A DNA stretch of 64,000 nucleotides. Source: a bacterium (GTDB taxonomy: Bacteria > Bacillota > Bacilli > Lactobacillales > Streptococcaceae). Both the position numbers and the translations under genes were made by a program. Below the pieces are notes generated by a model. It saw only the letters and a list, made by a program, of their open reading frames with translations, ran no database searches and was not told the DNA's origin. The stretch lies in the NCBI GenBank assembly GCA_905221105.1, contig CAJNBW010000005.1, positions 62,001 through 126,000 of the forward strand, given 5' to 3'. Below are positions 15,924 to 24,413 of the stretch, one piece after another (position 1 is the stretch's first letter; every line of letters starts with the position of its first letter).

Positions 15924-16608
15924 TTTAAAAAATATCTGCAGAAGTTACCGTAACGGTGACCAAGAACTGCAGGTTCTCAAAAATATCAACCTAGAAGTGA
16001 ATGAGGGTGAGTTTGTTGCCATCATGGGGCCGTCTGGTTCTGGTAAGTCCACTCTGATGAATACGATTGGCATGTTGGATACACCAACTAGTGGAGAGTA
16101 TTATCTTGAAGGTCAAGAAGTAGCTGGACTAGGTGAAAAACAACTAGCCAAGGTCCGCAACCAACAAATCGGATTTGTCTTTCAACAGTTCTTTCTTCTA
16201 TCTAAACTCAATGCTCTACAAAATGTAGAATTGCCCTTGATTTACGCAGGAGTTTCATCTTCAAAACGTCGCAAGTTAGCTGAGGAGTATTTAGATAAGG
16301 TTGAATTGACAGAACGCAGTCACCATTTGCCTTCAGAATTATCTGGTGGTCAAAAGCAACGTGTGGCTATTGCGCGTGCCTTGGTGAACAATCCTTCTAT
16401 TATCCTGGCGGACGAACCGACAGGAGCCTTGGATACCAAAACAGGGAACCAAATTATGCAACTATTGGTTGATTTGAACAAAGAAGGAAAAACCATTATC
16501 ATGGTAACGCATGAGCCTGAAATCGCTGCTTATGCCAAACGTCAGATTGTCATTCGAGATGGGGTCATTTCGTCTGATAGTGCTCAGTTAGAAAAGGAGG
16601 AAAACTAA
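15907..16608 (+). CDS. MacB-like ABC transporter ATP-binding protein
   Basis: A cytoplasmic ATPase of 233 residues in the MacB/LolD family. Walker A is GPSGSGKS (about 42-49), the Q-loop is in FVFQQFFLL, the signature is LSGGQKQ, and Walker B is IILADEPTGALD. It powers the mechanotransmission-type exporter formed with the flanking adaptor and permease. The start lies inside the preceding gene, and one base separates its stop from the permease start; the three subunits are made from one message. Confidence 0.94.
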   Translation: MKKLISLKNICRSYRNGDQELQVLKNINLEVNEGEFVAIMGPSGSGKSTLMNTIGMLDTPTSGEYYLEGQEVAGLGEKQLAKVRNQQIGFVFQQFFLLSKLNALQNVELPLIYAGVSSSKRRKLAEEYLDKVELTERSHHLPSELSGGQKQRVAIARALVNNPSIILADEPTGALDTKTGNQIMQLLVDLNKEGKTIIMVTHEPEIAAYAKRQIVIRDGVISSDSAQLEKEEN

Positions 16609-16609
16609 G

Positions 16610-17869
16610 ATGCAGAATCTGAAATTTGCCTTTTCATCTATCATGGCTCACAAGATGCGTTCTTTGCTTACCATGATTGGGATTATTATTGGTGTTTCAT
16701 CGGTTGTTGTGATTATGGCTCTGGGTGATTCCATGTCTCGATATCTCAATAAAAACATGACCAGATCTCAGAAAAATATCAGTGTCTTTTTCTCTTCTAA
16801 AAAAAGCAAAGATGGGTCTTTTACTCAGAAACAATCAGCTTTTACGGTTTCTGGAAAAGAAGAGGAAGTTCATGTTGAACCACCAAAACCGCAAGAATCT
16901 TGGGTCAAGGAAGCTGCTAAGCTCAAGGGAGTGGATAATTACTATGTAACCAACTCAACGAACGCCATCTTGACTTATAAAGATAAAAAGGTTGAAAATG
17001 CCAATTTGACAGGTGGTAACAGAACGTATATGGAGGCTGTTAACAATGAAATTCTTGCAGGTCGTAGTCTGAGAGAGCAAGATTTCAAAGAGTTTGCAAG
17101 TGTTATTTTGCTTGATGAAGAATTATCTATTAGTCTATTTGGCTCTCCTCAAGAAGCTATTAACAAGGTTGTAGAAGTCAATGGTTTTAGTTATAGAGTC
17201 ATTGGTGTTTATACTAGTCAAGAGTCTAAAAATTCAAAAATATATGGTTTTGGTGGCTTGCCCATTACCACAAATATCTCCCTTGCTGCGAATTTTAATG
17301 TAGATGAAATAGCTAATATTGTCTTTCGAGTGAATGACACAAGTTTGACTCAAACTCTGGGGCCAGAATTAGCACGAAAAATGACAGAGCTTGCTGGCTT
17401 GCAACAGGGAGAATATCAAGTAGCAGATGAGTCAGCTGCATTTGCAGAAGTTCAACAATCGTTTAGTTTTATGACGACGATTATTAGTGCCATTGCAGGG
17501 ATTTCTCTCTTTGTTGGAGGAACTGGCGTTATGAACATTATGCTGGTTTCGGTAACAGAGCGTACTCGTGAGATTGGTCTCCGTAAGGCTTTGGGTGCGA
17601 CACGTGCTAATATTTTAATTCAGTTTTTGATTGAATCCATGATTTTGACCTTGCTTGGCGGAGTCATTGGTTTGACAATTGCGACAGGCTTAACCGCTAT
17701 AGCTGGTATACTGTTACAAGGTTTGATTGCGGGTATAGAAGTGGGAGTATCAATCCCAGTTGCCCTATTTAGTCTTGCAGTTTCTGCTAGTGTTGGTATG
17801 ATTTTTGGGGTCTTGCCAGCCAATAAGGCATCGAAACTTGATCCAATCGAAGCCCTTCGTTATGAATAG
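16610..17869 (+). CDS. MacB-like ABC transporter permease
   Basis: A 419-residue membrane protein with the MacB topology: one N-terminal helix (about 17-42, ending in the family motif MIGIIIGVSSVV), a large extracellular MacB_PCD domain (about 43-275), and three C-terminal helices (about 285-310, 340-365 and 375-400). The region VTERTREIGLRKALGATRANI is the FtsX-like coupling segment. The last gene of the pump operon, it ends at the terminator around 17875-17905. Confidence 0.93.
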   Translation: MQNLKFAFSSIMAHKMRSLLTMIGIIIGVSSVVVIMALGDSMSRYLNKNMTRSQKNISVFFSSKKSKDGSFTQKQSAFTVSGKEEEVHVEPPKPQESWVKEAAKLKGVDNYYVTNSTNAILTYKDKKVENANLTGGNRTYMEAVNNEILAGRSLREQDFKEFASVILLDEELSISLFGSPQEAINKVVEVNGFSYRVIGVYTSQESKNSKIYGFGGLPITTNISLAANFNVDEIANIVFRVNDTSLTQTLGPELARKMTELAGLQQGEYQVADESAAFAEVQQSFSFMTTIISAIAGISLFVGGTGVMNIMLVSVTERTREIGLRKALGATRANILIQFLIESMILTLLGGVIGLTIATGLTAIAGILLQGLIAGIEVGVSIPVALFSLAVSASVGMIFGVLPANKASKLDPIEALRYE

Positions 17870-17874
17870 AATAA

Positions 17875-17905
17875 ACAAGATGGACACTTGTCTATCTTGT
17901 TTTTG
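17875..17905 (+). terminator. Terminator of the MacAB-like operon
   Basis: ACAAGATGGACA pairs with TGTCTATCTTGT (one mismatch) and is followed by TTTTTG. Confidence 0.8.
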
Positions 17906-17938
17906 TATGGATTTCCCTATCGAAATTCATTAAAAATG

Positions 17939-17947
17939 TGATATAAT
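17939..17947 (+). promoter_or_regulatory. Extended -10 promoter of metG
   Basis: TGA followed by TATAAT (17942-17947), 45 bases upstream of ATG 17993. No T-box leader is present; the leader is too short. Confidence 0.6.
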
Positions 17948-17992
17948 GAAGTATTAAAAAAACAGGTTTCATTAGCCTGGAAAGGAAATATT

Positions 17993-19990
17993 ATGTCTGA
18001 AAAGAATTTTTATATTACAACACCGATTTACTATCCATCTGGTAAACTCCATATCGGTTCTGCCTACACAACTATCGCTTGTGATGTCCTAGCTCGTTAC
18101 AAACGCCTCATGGGCTTCGATGTCTTTTATTTGACAGGCCTTGATGAGCATGGTCAGAAAATCCAGCAAAAAGCTGAAGAAGCTGGCATCACACCTCAAG
18201 CCTATGTTGATGGGATGGCAGTTGGAGTTAAAGAACTCTGGCAATTACTCGATATCTCCTATGATAAATTTATCCGTACAACTGATGACTACCATGAAAA
18301 AGTAGTGGCGCAGGTCTTTGAACGCTTGCTGGCTCAAGATGACATCTACTTGGGTGAATACTCTGGCTGGTATTCAGTCTCAGATGAGGAATTCTTTACA
18401 GAGAGCCAGCTGGCAGAAGTCTTCCGTGACGAAGCTGGAAATGTGACGGGCGGTATTGCTCCATCAGGTCACGAGGTTGAATGGGTATCTGAAGAATCAT
18501 ACTTCCTTCGTCTCAGCAAATACCAAGATCGTTTGGTAGAATTTTTCAAGTCTCATCCTGAATTTATCACTCCAGACGGTCGCCTCAATGAAATGCTGCG
18601 CAACTTCATCGAGCCTGGTCTGGAAGATTTGGCGGTTTCTCGTACAACCTTTACCTGGGGTGTGCCAGTACCATCTAATCCAAAACACGTTGTCTACGTT
18701 TGGATTGATGCCCTTCTTAACTATGCGACAGCGCTTGGCTACGGTCAAGACGAACATGGTAACTTTGACAAGTTCTGGAATGGGACTGTCTTCCATATGG
18801 TAGGAAAAGACATCCTTCGTTTCCACTCAATCTACTGGCCAATCCTTCTTATGATGTTGGATATCAAATTGCCAGATCGTTTGATTGCCCATGGTTGGTT
18901 TGTCATGAAAGACGGCAAAATGTCTAAGTCTAAAGGGAATGTGGTCTATCCTGAAATGTTGGTAGAACGTTATGGACTAGATCCACTTCGTTACTACCTC
19001 ATGCGTAGTCTTCCTGTTGGTTCAGACGGAACCTTTACTCCTGAAGACTATGTAGGTCGTATCAACTATGAATTGGCAAATGACCTCGGAAACCTCCTCA
19101 ACCGTACCGTTTCTATGATTAACAAGTACTTTGATGGGCAAATTCCAGCCTATGTAGAGGGAGTGACAGAATTTGACCATGCTCTTGCTCAAGTAGCTGC
19201 TGAATCAATAGCTGATTACCATACACACATGGAAGCAGTTGACTACCCACGTGCGCTTGAAGCTGTATGGACTCTTATCTCTCGTACTAATAAATACATA
19301 GATGAGACAGCTCCATGGGTCTTGGCTAAGGATGAAGCACTTCGTGACCAATTAGCAAGCGTTATGAGCCACTTGGCAGCCAGCCTTCGTGTTGTAGCTC
19401 ACTTGATTGAACCATTTATGATGGAAACCAGTCGTGCGGTCATGACTCAACTTGGCTTGAATGAAGTTTCTAGCCTTGAGAACTTGAAATTGGCTGATTT
19501 CCCTGCAGGTGTGACTGTAGTTGCTAAGGGAACACCAATTTTCCCACGTCTGGATATGGATGAAGAAATCGCCTATATCAAGGAACAAATGGAAGGTAAC
19601 AAACCAGCAGTCGAGAAAGAATGGAATCCAGATGAAGTTGAACTCAAACTCAACAAGGAAGAAATCAAGTTTGAAGATTTTGACAAGGTCGAAATCCGTG
19701 TCGCAGAAGTCAAAGAAGTTTCCAAAGTAGAAGGTTCTGATAAGTTGCTTCAATTCCGCCTAGATGCTGGTGATGGAGAAGACCGTCAAATCCTTTCAGG
19801 AATTGCAAAATACTATCCAAATGAACAAGAATTGGTCGGCAAGAAAGTCCAAATTGTTGCCAATCTTAAACCACGCAAGATGATGAAAAAATATGTCAGC
19901 CAAGGGATGATTCTCTCAGCTGAACATGATGGACAATTAACCCTTCTCACAGTTGATCCAGCTGTACCAAACGGAAGTGTGATTGGGTAA
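17993..19990 (+). CDS. metG: Methionyl-tRNA synthetase
   Basis: Charges tRNA-Met and initiator tRNA with methionine. It has 665 residues. The class I HIGH signature is HIGSAYT (about 21) and the KMSKS loop is KMSKSKGN. The connective peptide has no Cys clusters, so it is the zinc-free B. subtilis type. The C-terminal Trbp111/EMAP-like OB-fold (about 555-665, starting [17 protein letters not shown]) binds tRNA and promotes dimerisation. SD AAGGAA. It is a monocistronic gene with its own promoter and terminator. Confidence 0.98.
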   Translation: MSEKNFYITTPIYYPSGKLHIGSAYTTIACDVLARYKRLMGFDVFYLTGLDEHGQKIQQKAEEAGITPQAYVDGMAVGVKELWQLLDISYDKFIRTTDDYHEKVVAQVFERLLAQDDIYLGEYSGWYSVSDEEFFTESQLAEVFRDEAGNVTGGIAPSGHEVEWVSEESYFLRLSKYQDRLVEFFKSHPEFITPDGRLNEMLRNFIEPGLEDLAVSRTTFTWGVPVPSNPKHVVYVWIDALLNYATALGYGQDEHGNFDKFWNGTVFHMVGKDILRFHSIYWPILLMMLDIKLPDRLIAHGWFVMKDGKMSKSKGNVVYPEMLVERYGLDPLRYYLMRSLPVGSDGTFTPEDYVGRINYELANDLGNLLNRTVSMINKYFDGQIPAYVEGVTEFDHALAQVAAESIADYHTHMEAVDYPRALEAVWTLISRTNKYIDETAPWVLAKDEALRDQLASVMSHLAASLRVVAHLIEPFMMETSRAVMTQLGLNEVSSLENLKLADFPAGVTVVAKGTPIFPRLDMDEEIAYIKEQMEGNKPAVEKEWNPDEVELKLNKEEIKFEDFDKVEIRVAEVKEVSKVEGSDKLLQFRLDAGDGEDRQILSGIAKYYPNEQELVGKKVQIVANLKPRKMMKKYVSQGMILSAEHDGQLTLLTVDPAVPNGSVIG

Positions 19991-19995
19991 AAATA

Positions 19996-20028
19996 GACAG
20001 GACTAGTTTAGGCTAGTTCTGTTTTTTT
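19996..20028 (+). terminator. metG terminator
   Basis: ACAGGACTAG pairs with CTAGTTCTGT (one wobble) and is followed by a seven-T run. Confidence 0.85.
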
Positions 20029-20043
20029 ATTTAACTATTATGC

Positions 20044-20098
20044 TTTACAAACTAGTGTAGGAGTAGTATACTATAGGTGAAGCTACTAGTAGGTATTA
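20044..20098 (+). promoter_or_regulatory. Promoter and probable operator of the padR pair
   Basis: TTTACA (20044-20049), 17-bp spacer, TATACT (20067-20072). The spacer and following bases carry repeated, dyad-like elements: ACTAGTGTAG, the palindrome AGTATACT on the -10, and TACTAGTAGGTA. This suits autoregulation by the PadR protein, but the exact site cannot be fixed by eye. Confidence 0.5.
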
Positions 20099-20123
20099 CA
20101 AAATAGGTGAGAAGGGAGAAGGG

Positions 20124-20444
20124 ATGAAAGAAACTCAACTATTAAAAGGTGTTCTTGAAGGTTGTGTCTTGGATATGATTGGTCAAAAAGAGCGATATGG
20201 TTATGAGTTAGTTCAGACTTTGCGAGAGGCTGGATTTGATACTATCGTTCCAGGAACTATTTATCCTTTGTTGCAAAAGTTAGAAAAAAATCAATGGATA
20301 AGAGGCGACATGCGTCCGTCGTCAGATGGTCCAGATCGGAAGTATTTTTCGTTAACGAAAGAAGGAGAAGAGCGTGTATCGATTTTTTGGCAACAATGGG
20401 ACGATTTGAGTCAAAAAGTAGAAGGGATTAAGAATGGGGTTTAA
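20124..20444 (+). CDS. PadR family transcriptional regulator
   Basis: A 106-residue winged-helix regulator (PadR subfamily s2). The N-terminal residues LLKGVLEGCVLDMIGQKERYGYEL and the wing PGTIYPLLQKLEKNQWI are diagnostic. Such proteins usually repress their own operon and release DNA on binding a small molecule or drug. It is followed after two bases by a membrane gene with an N-terminal helical sensing domain, the standard PadR/partner arrangement. SD GGGAGAAGGG. Confidence 0.92.
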   Translation: MKETQLLKGVLEGCVLDMIGQKERYGYELVQTLREAGFDTIVPGTIYPLLQKLEKNQWIRGDMRPSSDGPDRKYFSLTKEGEERVSIFWQQWDDLSQKVEGIKNGV

Positions 20445-20446
20445 CC

Positions 20447-21262
20447 ATGAAGAAAATGAAGTATTATGAAGAAACAAACGCTTTGTTGCATGAGTTTTCT
20501 GAGGACAATCAGCAGTATTTTGAGGAGCTGTGGGAAAGTTTTAATCTTGCTGGATTTATCTATGATGAAGACTATCTCAGAGAGCAGATCTATTTGATGA
20601 TGCTAGATTTCTCAGAAGCAGAACGTGATGGTATGAGTGCAGAGGATTATCTAGGTAAGAATCCTAAAAAAATAATGAAAGAGATTCTCAAGGAAGCACC
20701 ACGCAGTTCTATCAAGGAGTCACTGTTGACGCCAATCCTTGTCCTAGCGGTATTACGTTATTATCAACTACTAAGTGATTTTTCTAAAGGTTCTCTCTTA
20801 ACAGTCAATTTGCTCACATTTTTAGGGCAACTTCTTATTTTTCTGATTGGATTTGGACTTGTGGCCACAATCTTACGTTGGGGGCTAGTCCAAGATTCTC
20901 CTAAGATGAAAATTGGCACTTATATTGTCGTTGGAATTCTTGTTCTGCTAGTCGTTCTAGGATATGTAGGAATGGGAAGTTTCATACAAGAAGGAGTCTT
21001 AAATCTTCCGGCTCCCTGGGATAGTTTGTCTGTCTTTACGATTTCCCTAGTCATCAGTATTTGGAATTGGAAAGAAGCGATTTTTCGTCCCTTTGTCAGT
21101 ATGATTGTTGCCCACCTTATTGTTGGTTCTCTGCTCCGTTACTATGAGTGGATGGGAATTTCAAATGCTTTCCTCACGAAAATCATTCCTTTAGCTGTCC
21201 TCTTTATTGGCATTTTTCTCTTGTTCCGTGGGTTTAAGAAGATAAAATGGAGTGAAATATAG
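20447..21262 (+). CDS. PadR-associated membrane protein with N-terminal helical domain
   Basis: A 271-residue protein. The N-terminal about 85 residues form a soluble helical domain resembling the HAAS/DUF1700 and DUF1129 groups (YYEETNALLHEFSEDN...AEDYLGKNPKKIMKEIL). The rest has about six membrane helices (PILVLAVLRYY, LLTFLGQLLIFLIGFGLVATIL, GTYIVVGILVLLVVLGYVGMGS and others). Genes of this type sit next to padR regulators and their function is not established; membrane stress sensing is an inference. It ends in a hairpin terminator. Confidence 0.7.
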   Translation: MKKMKYYEETNALLHEFSEDNQQYFEELWESFNLAGFIYDEDYLREQIYLMMLDFSEAERDGMSAEDYLGKNPKKIMKEILKEAPRSSIKESLLTPILVLAVLRYYQLLSDFSKGSLLTVNLLTFLGQLLIFLIGFGLVATILRWGLVQDSPKMKIGTYIVVGILVLLVVLGYVGMGSFIQEGVLNLPAPWDSLSVFTISLVISIWNWKEAIFRPFVSMIVAHLIVGSLLRYYEWMGISNAFLTKIIPLAVLFIGIFLLFRGFKKIKWSEI

Positions 21263-21264
21263 TT

Positions 21265-21289
21265 AAAAAGCCGTTGCAAAGCGGTTTTT
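21265..21289 (+). terminator. Terminator after the padR pair (copy 1)
   Basis: AAAAAGCCG...CGGTTTTT type hairpin with GC-rich core and loop TTGCAAAG. The same 25 bases recur at 22440-22464 after the next gene. Confidence 0.75.
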
Positions 21290-21369
21290 AACAATAATGA
21301 TATATGATACGATTGATTGTTTTGATATATTATAGTAAAATGGAATAAAAATGCGTAAGGATGTTAAAT

Positions 21370-22401
21370 ATGAAGAAGTTGGTTTATGCGAGTCTAGCCT
21401 TTTTATCAGTCTTTACTTTGGCGGCTTGTTCTGGTCATAAGAAAGAGACAAAAGTTTCAGAAGCAAAAGTGGAACAAAAACAAGCTAAGTTTGATGAAAA
21501 GTTGTTTAAAGAAGCTGGTCTATTGCCGTTTAAAAGTGAAAAACAGCTTGAACTTGGAGAACTGGATTCTAAAAATCGTGCGACGGGTGCTCATATTCAG
21601 CTAAAGGATAGTGATGAGCCAACTGAGAAAAGAGATTCAAAATTGACCTATGATCCAGTAGGGTGGCACAACTATAAATTCTTTTACGGAGATGGCCGGG
21701 AAGAAGCTTGGTTGATGAGTAGAGGTCATTTAATTGGTTACCAATTTAGCGGTTTGAATGATGAAAAGAGAAATTTAGTTCCTATGACTAACTGGCTCAA
21801 TGCTGGAAACTATTCTGGAACGGATGAACATAACCAGAGTAGTATACTTTACTATGAAAATCGATTGGATTCATGGCTCGCTAATCATCCAAACTACTAT
21901 CTTGATTACAAGGTGACGCCAATTTATCAGAAAGATGAGCTGATTCCAAGACAAATTGAGTTGCAATATGTAGGGATTGATGAAAATGGTAAGCTCCTAG
22001 AAATTAAGTTGGGTAGCAGTAAGGAAAAGGTGGATAAGTATTCTGTGACGCATGTCATTTTAGATAATGTTTCGGCTAATGCAGAAATTAACTATTTGGA
22101 CGGCACTGCTAAAAATCTAGTTGAAGATGCTAAGGTAAAAGAAGAAAAAGAAAAGGCTAAGAAGGAAGAAGAGGCAAAAGCTAAGAAAGAGGCGGAAGAA
22201 AAAGCAGAAGCTGAGAAGAAGGCGAAAGAAGAGGAAGAAAAGGCTCGTCAAGCAGAACAAGAAAAGGAAGAGAGTCAGGAATCAAACACGCAAGCAGCAA
22301 ATTCAGGTGGTTATTTCAAAGATTCCAGAGGAAGATGGCATAAACCAAATGGCAAGTATGCCTCTAAGAAAGAAATTAAAGCAGCTGGATTAACTTGGTA
22401 A
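21370..22401 (+). CDS. Lipoprotein DNA/RNA non-specific endonuclease
   Basis: A predicted surface nuclease of the EndA/NucA family. The signal peptide MKKLVYASLAFLSVFTLAAC ends in a lipobox, so it should be lipid-anchored. The nuclease domain (about 45-215) has the DRGHxxG-type active-site motif as SRGHLIGYQFSGLNDEKRNLV, followed by MTNWLNAGNYSG. A long Glu/Lys/Ala coiled linker (about 255-320) leads to a C-terminal module FKDSRGRWHKPNGKYASKKEIKAAG. The start at 21370 places SD TAAGGA at proper distance. It is distinct from the competence nuclease EndA because it is a lipoprotein with extra C-terminal parts. It could recycle extracellular DNA or degrade neutrophil traps (inference). Confidence 0.85.
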   Translation: MKKLVYASLAFLSVFTLAACSGHKKETKVSEAKVEQKQAKFDEKLFKEAGLLPFKSEKQLELGELDSKNRATGAHIQLKDSDEPTEKRDSKLTYDPVGWHNYKFFYGDGREEAWLMSRGHLIGYQFSGLNDEKRNLVPMTNWLNAGNYSGTDEHNQSSILYYENRLDSWLANHPNYYLDYKVTPIYQKDELIPRQIELQYVGIDENGKLLEIKLGSSKEKVDKYSVTHVILDNVSANAEINYLDGTAKNLVEDAKVKEEKEKAKKEEEAKAKKEAEEKAEAEKKAKEEEEKARQAEQEKEESQESNTQAANSGGYFKDSRGRWHKPNGKYASKKEIKAAGLTW

Positions 22402-22438
22402 TCATGTAAATGATGGAAGAATAGAATAAATCATTGCT

Positions 22439-22465
22439 AAAAAGCCGTTGCAAAGCGGTTTTTTG
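22439..22465 (+). terminator. Nuclease gene terminator (copy 2)
   Basis: The same 25-base hairpin as at 21265-21289, followed by a longer T-run. Together the copies bracket the nuclease gene. Confidence 0.8.
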
Positions 22466-22466
22466 T

Positions 22467-22472
22467 TATAAT
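22467..22472 (+). promoter_or_regulatory. -10 element upstream of the Tad2-like gene
   Basis: TATAAT directly after the terminator T-run and 34 bases before ATG 22506. Confidence 0.45.
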
Positions 22473-22505
22473 TAAATGAAGAATGTAGAATTAAAGGAGA
22501 ATAAC

Positions 22506-22742
22506 ATGACTTTCGAAGAAATCCTGCCGGGCTTAAAGGCTAAGAAAAAATATGTACGTACTGGTTGGGGAGGGGCGGAAAACTATGTCCAACTTTTTGA
22601 TACCATCGAACAAAACGGGATTGCACTTGAAGTGACACCTTATTTCCTAATCAACGTATCTGGAGAAGGGGAAGGTTTTTCCATGTGGAGCCCGACACCT
22701 TGTGATGTTTTGGCGACAGATTGGGTAGAAGTGAATGACTAA
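22506..22742 (+). CDS. DUF2829 / Tad2-like family protein
   Basis: A 78-residue protein that I place in the DUF2829 family: MTFEEILPGLKAKKKYVRTGWGG, PYFLINVSGE and the C-terminal MWSPTPCDVLATDWVEV follow the family pattern of a small beta-sandwich. Phage members (Tad2) bind the Thoeris signal molecule and block that defence; most chromosomal members have no tested role. No Thoeris genes are in this window. The start at 22506 has SD AAAGGAG. The end overlaps the SDR gene start by 8 bases, so the two are coupled. Confidence 0.75.
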   Translation: MTFEEILPGLKAKKKYVRTGWGGAENYVQLFDTIEQNGIALEVTPYFLINVSGEGEGFSMWSPTPCDVLATDWVEVND

Positions 22743-23433
22743 ACGTGTACTCATTACAGGAGTGAGCTCAGGGATTGGTCTGGCTCAAGCTCGCCTCTTT
22801 TTAGAGAAGGGTTATCAAGTTTATGGAGTTGACCAAGGTGAAAATCCACTTTTACAGGGTGATTTCCACTTTTTACAGAGAGATTTAACCTTGGACTTGG
22901 AGCCTATTTTTGACTGGTGTCCTCAGGTGGATATTTTGTGCAATACTGCTGGAGTTTTGGATGATTACAAATCACTGTTGGAACAGACAGCGCAGGAAAT
23001 TCAAGAGATTTTTGAAATAAACTACGTGACTCCTGTTGAGTTGACTCGCTATTATTTGACCCAAATGCTGGAAAATAAAAAGGGGATCATTATCAATATG
23101 TGCTCTATCGCTTCTAGTCTAGCAGGCGGTGGTGGTCACGCCTATACTTCCTCTAAGCATGCTTTGGCTGGATTTACCAAGCAGTTGGCTCTAGACTATG
23201 CTGAAACTGGGATTCAGGTCTTTGGTATCGCTCCAGGAGCAGTCAAGACAGCTATGACCGCTGCCGACTTTGAACCAGGTGGTTTAGCGGACTGGGTGGC
23301 TAGTGAAACACCCATCAAACGCTGGATAGAGCCAGAAGAAGTGGCAGAAGTCAGTCTCTTTTTGGCTAGTGGAAAGGCATCTGCCATGCAGGGACAAATT
23401 CTGACAATAGATGGTGGCTGGTCTTTGAAGTAG
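22735..23433 (+). CDS. Short-chain dehydrogenase/reductase (FabG-like)
   Basis: A 232-residue NAD(P)-dependent oxidoreductase with the classical SDR layout. The cofactor motif is TGVSSGIG (about 8-15), then NTAG for the structural NAG motif, the catalytic Ser in CSIASSLAGG, the YTSSK motif with Tyr and Lys, and PGAVKTAM after it. It resembles 3-oxoacyl-ACP reductases, but it is not in the fatty-acid cluster, so the substrate is unknown. It is translationally coupled to the preceding Tad2-like gene. Confidence 0.9.
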   Translation: MTKRVLITGVSSGIGLAQARLFLEKGYQVYGVDQGENPLLQGDFHFLQRDLTLDLEPIFDWCPQVDILCNTAGVLDDYKSLLEQTAQEIQEIFEINYVTPVELTRYYLTQMLENKKGIIINMCSIASSLAGGGGHAYTSSKHALAGFTKQLALDYAETGIQVFGIAPGAVKTAMTAADFEPGGLADWVASETPIKRWIEPEEVAEVSLFLASGKASAMQGQILTIDGGWSLK

Positions 23434-23434
23434 G

Positions 23435-23587
23435 AGCAATTGGAAGGCAATTCAAGAAATCACAGAAGAAAATGCATCGCCATTAGTCTTGAAGGTTAAG
23501 TCTGAATTATTAGGATTTACAGAATTGGACAAGACTTCTTACATGAATTGGAAGGTGAATAGCTATGAAAAATCAACTGGCTCTTAG
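23435..23587 (+). pseudogene. Possible gene remnant between SDR and PEP-like gene
   Basis: About 50 codons are open in one frame without a start codon (reading WKAIQEITEENASPLVLKV, then SELLGFTELDKTSYMNWKVNS), ending at a TAG at 23585-23587 that lies within the next gene. The composition looks protein-like. I cannot assign a family. It is best explained as the remains of a gene lost between 23434 and 23565. Confidence 0.35.
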
Positions 23588-24413
23588 TGGAGAACAAATT
23601 GTTGAAAAAGTTTATCCTCAAGTATTTCACCACATTGGAATGATTCGTGGGGAATATTTGTTGAGAGAGCTCAATCAAAACATACTGTTACCAAGTTGTC
23701 AGCAATTTGTAAAAGATTATCTAGAGACTATTTGTTCCTTGTACTCGGATGAAGAGGTCTGGTATCGTTTTTCAGAGTTAACAAATACAGAAGCTAATTG
23801 TTTAGAGGGGACTAAAGAGTGCTTTGATGAAAATCATCCCTTGTTTGGATATAGAGGAACTAGGCGTTTACTGGCGTGTCCAGATGAATTTCAGGCTGAA
23901 GCACATGTCGTTACAGAAGTTTATCAAACCAGTCCCAATTTGTCTGTTGTTTTTCCTTTTGTGAATGATGCTGTGCAGTTAGAGCAAGCTATTACAGTAT
24001 TACGTCAGCATGGTTTCACTGGAAAAATTGGTACAATGATTGAATTACCGTCAGCTTATTTTGACCTGGACAGGATATTGGAAACGGGCATTTTAAAGAT
24101 TGTAGTTGGAATGAATGATTTGACTTCTTTTGTTTTTGCGACTGTGAGAAACAGTCAATGGCATCATATGGAAAGTCCAATTATGTTAGATATGTTAATG
24201 CAGATGCAGGATAAAGCAAGGACGAAAAAGATTGACTTTGCTGTGGCAGGTTATCTGAATGCTTCGTTCATACAAAAAATGAATCTGATGGGTATCAAGT
24301 GCATTATCCACTATAGTTCTATTCCAGAGATTTTTGATTTAGAGATTGACCATCTAGACCACCTCAAACGTGTAAAAGAAGTGAGTAAAAAATTACAAAG
24401 GAGCAACCCATGA
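23565..24413 (+). CDS. PEP-utilising-enzyme-like TIM-barrel protein
   Basis: A 282-residue protein similar to the C-terminal PEP-binding barrel of PEP synthase and pyruvate phosphate dikinase: FGYRGTRR (substrate-binding Arg), VFPFVNDAVQLEQA, and GTMIELPSAYFDLDRI with the metal-binding Glu. The phosphohistidine and ATP-grasp domains are absent. The motif near the end where these enzymes carry the catalytic Cys (CGxxPS) reads AGYLNAS instead. The function is unknown; it could bind pyruvate or PEP or be a relic. The start ATG 23565 has GGTGAATAGCT upstream, a weak SD. It overlaps the ASCH gene by four bases (ATGA). Confidence 0.7.
   Translation: MKNQLALSGEQIVEKVYPQVFHHIGMIRGEYLLRELNQNILLPSCQQFVKDYLETICSLYSDEEVWYRFSELTNTEANCLEGTKECFDENHPLFGYRGTRRLLACPDEFQAEAHVVTEVYQTSPNLSVVFPFVNDAVQLEQAITVLRQHGFTGKIGTMIELPSAYFDLDRILETGILKIVVGMNDLTSFVFATVRNSQWHHMESPIMLDMLMQMQDKARTKKIDFAVAGYLNASFIQKMNLMGIKCIIHYSSIPEIFDLEIDHLDHLKRVKEVSKKLQRSNP

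Noticed and set aside
23435..23587. Upstream extension of the PEP-like gene by frameshift
   Set aside because: The open frame ends in a TAG within the next gene and its sequence shows no similarity to the missing PEP-synthase domains.
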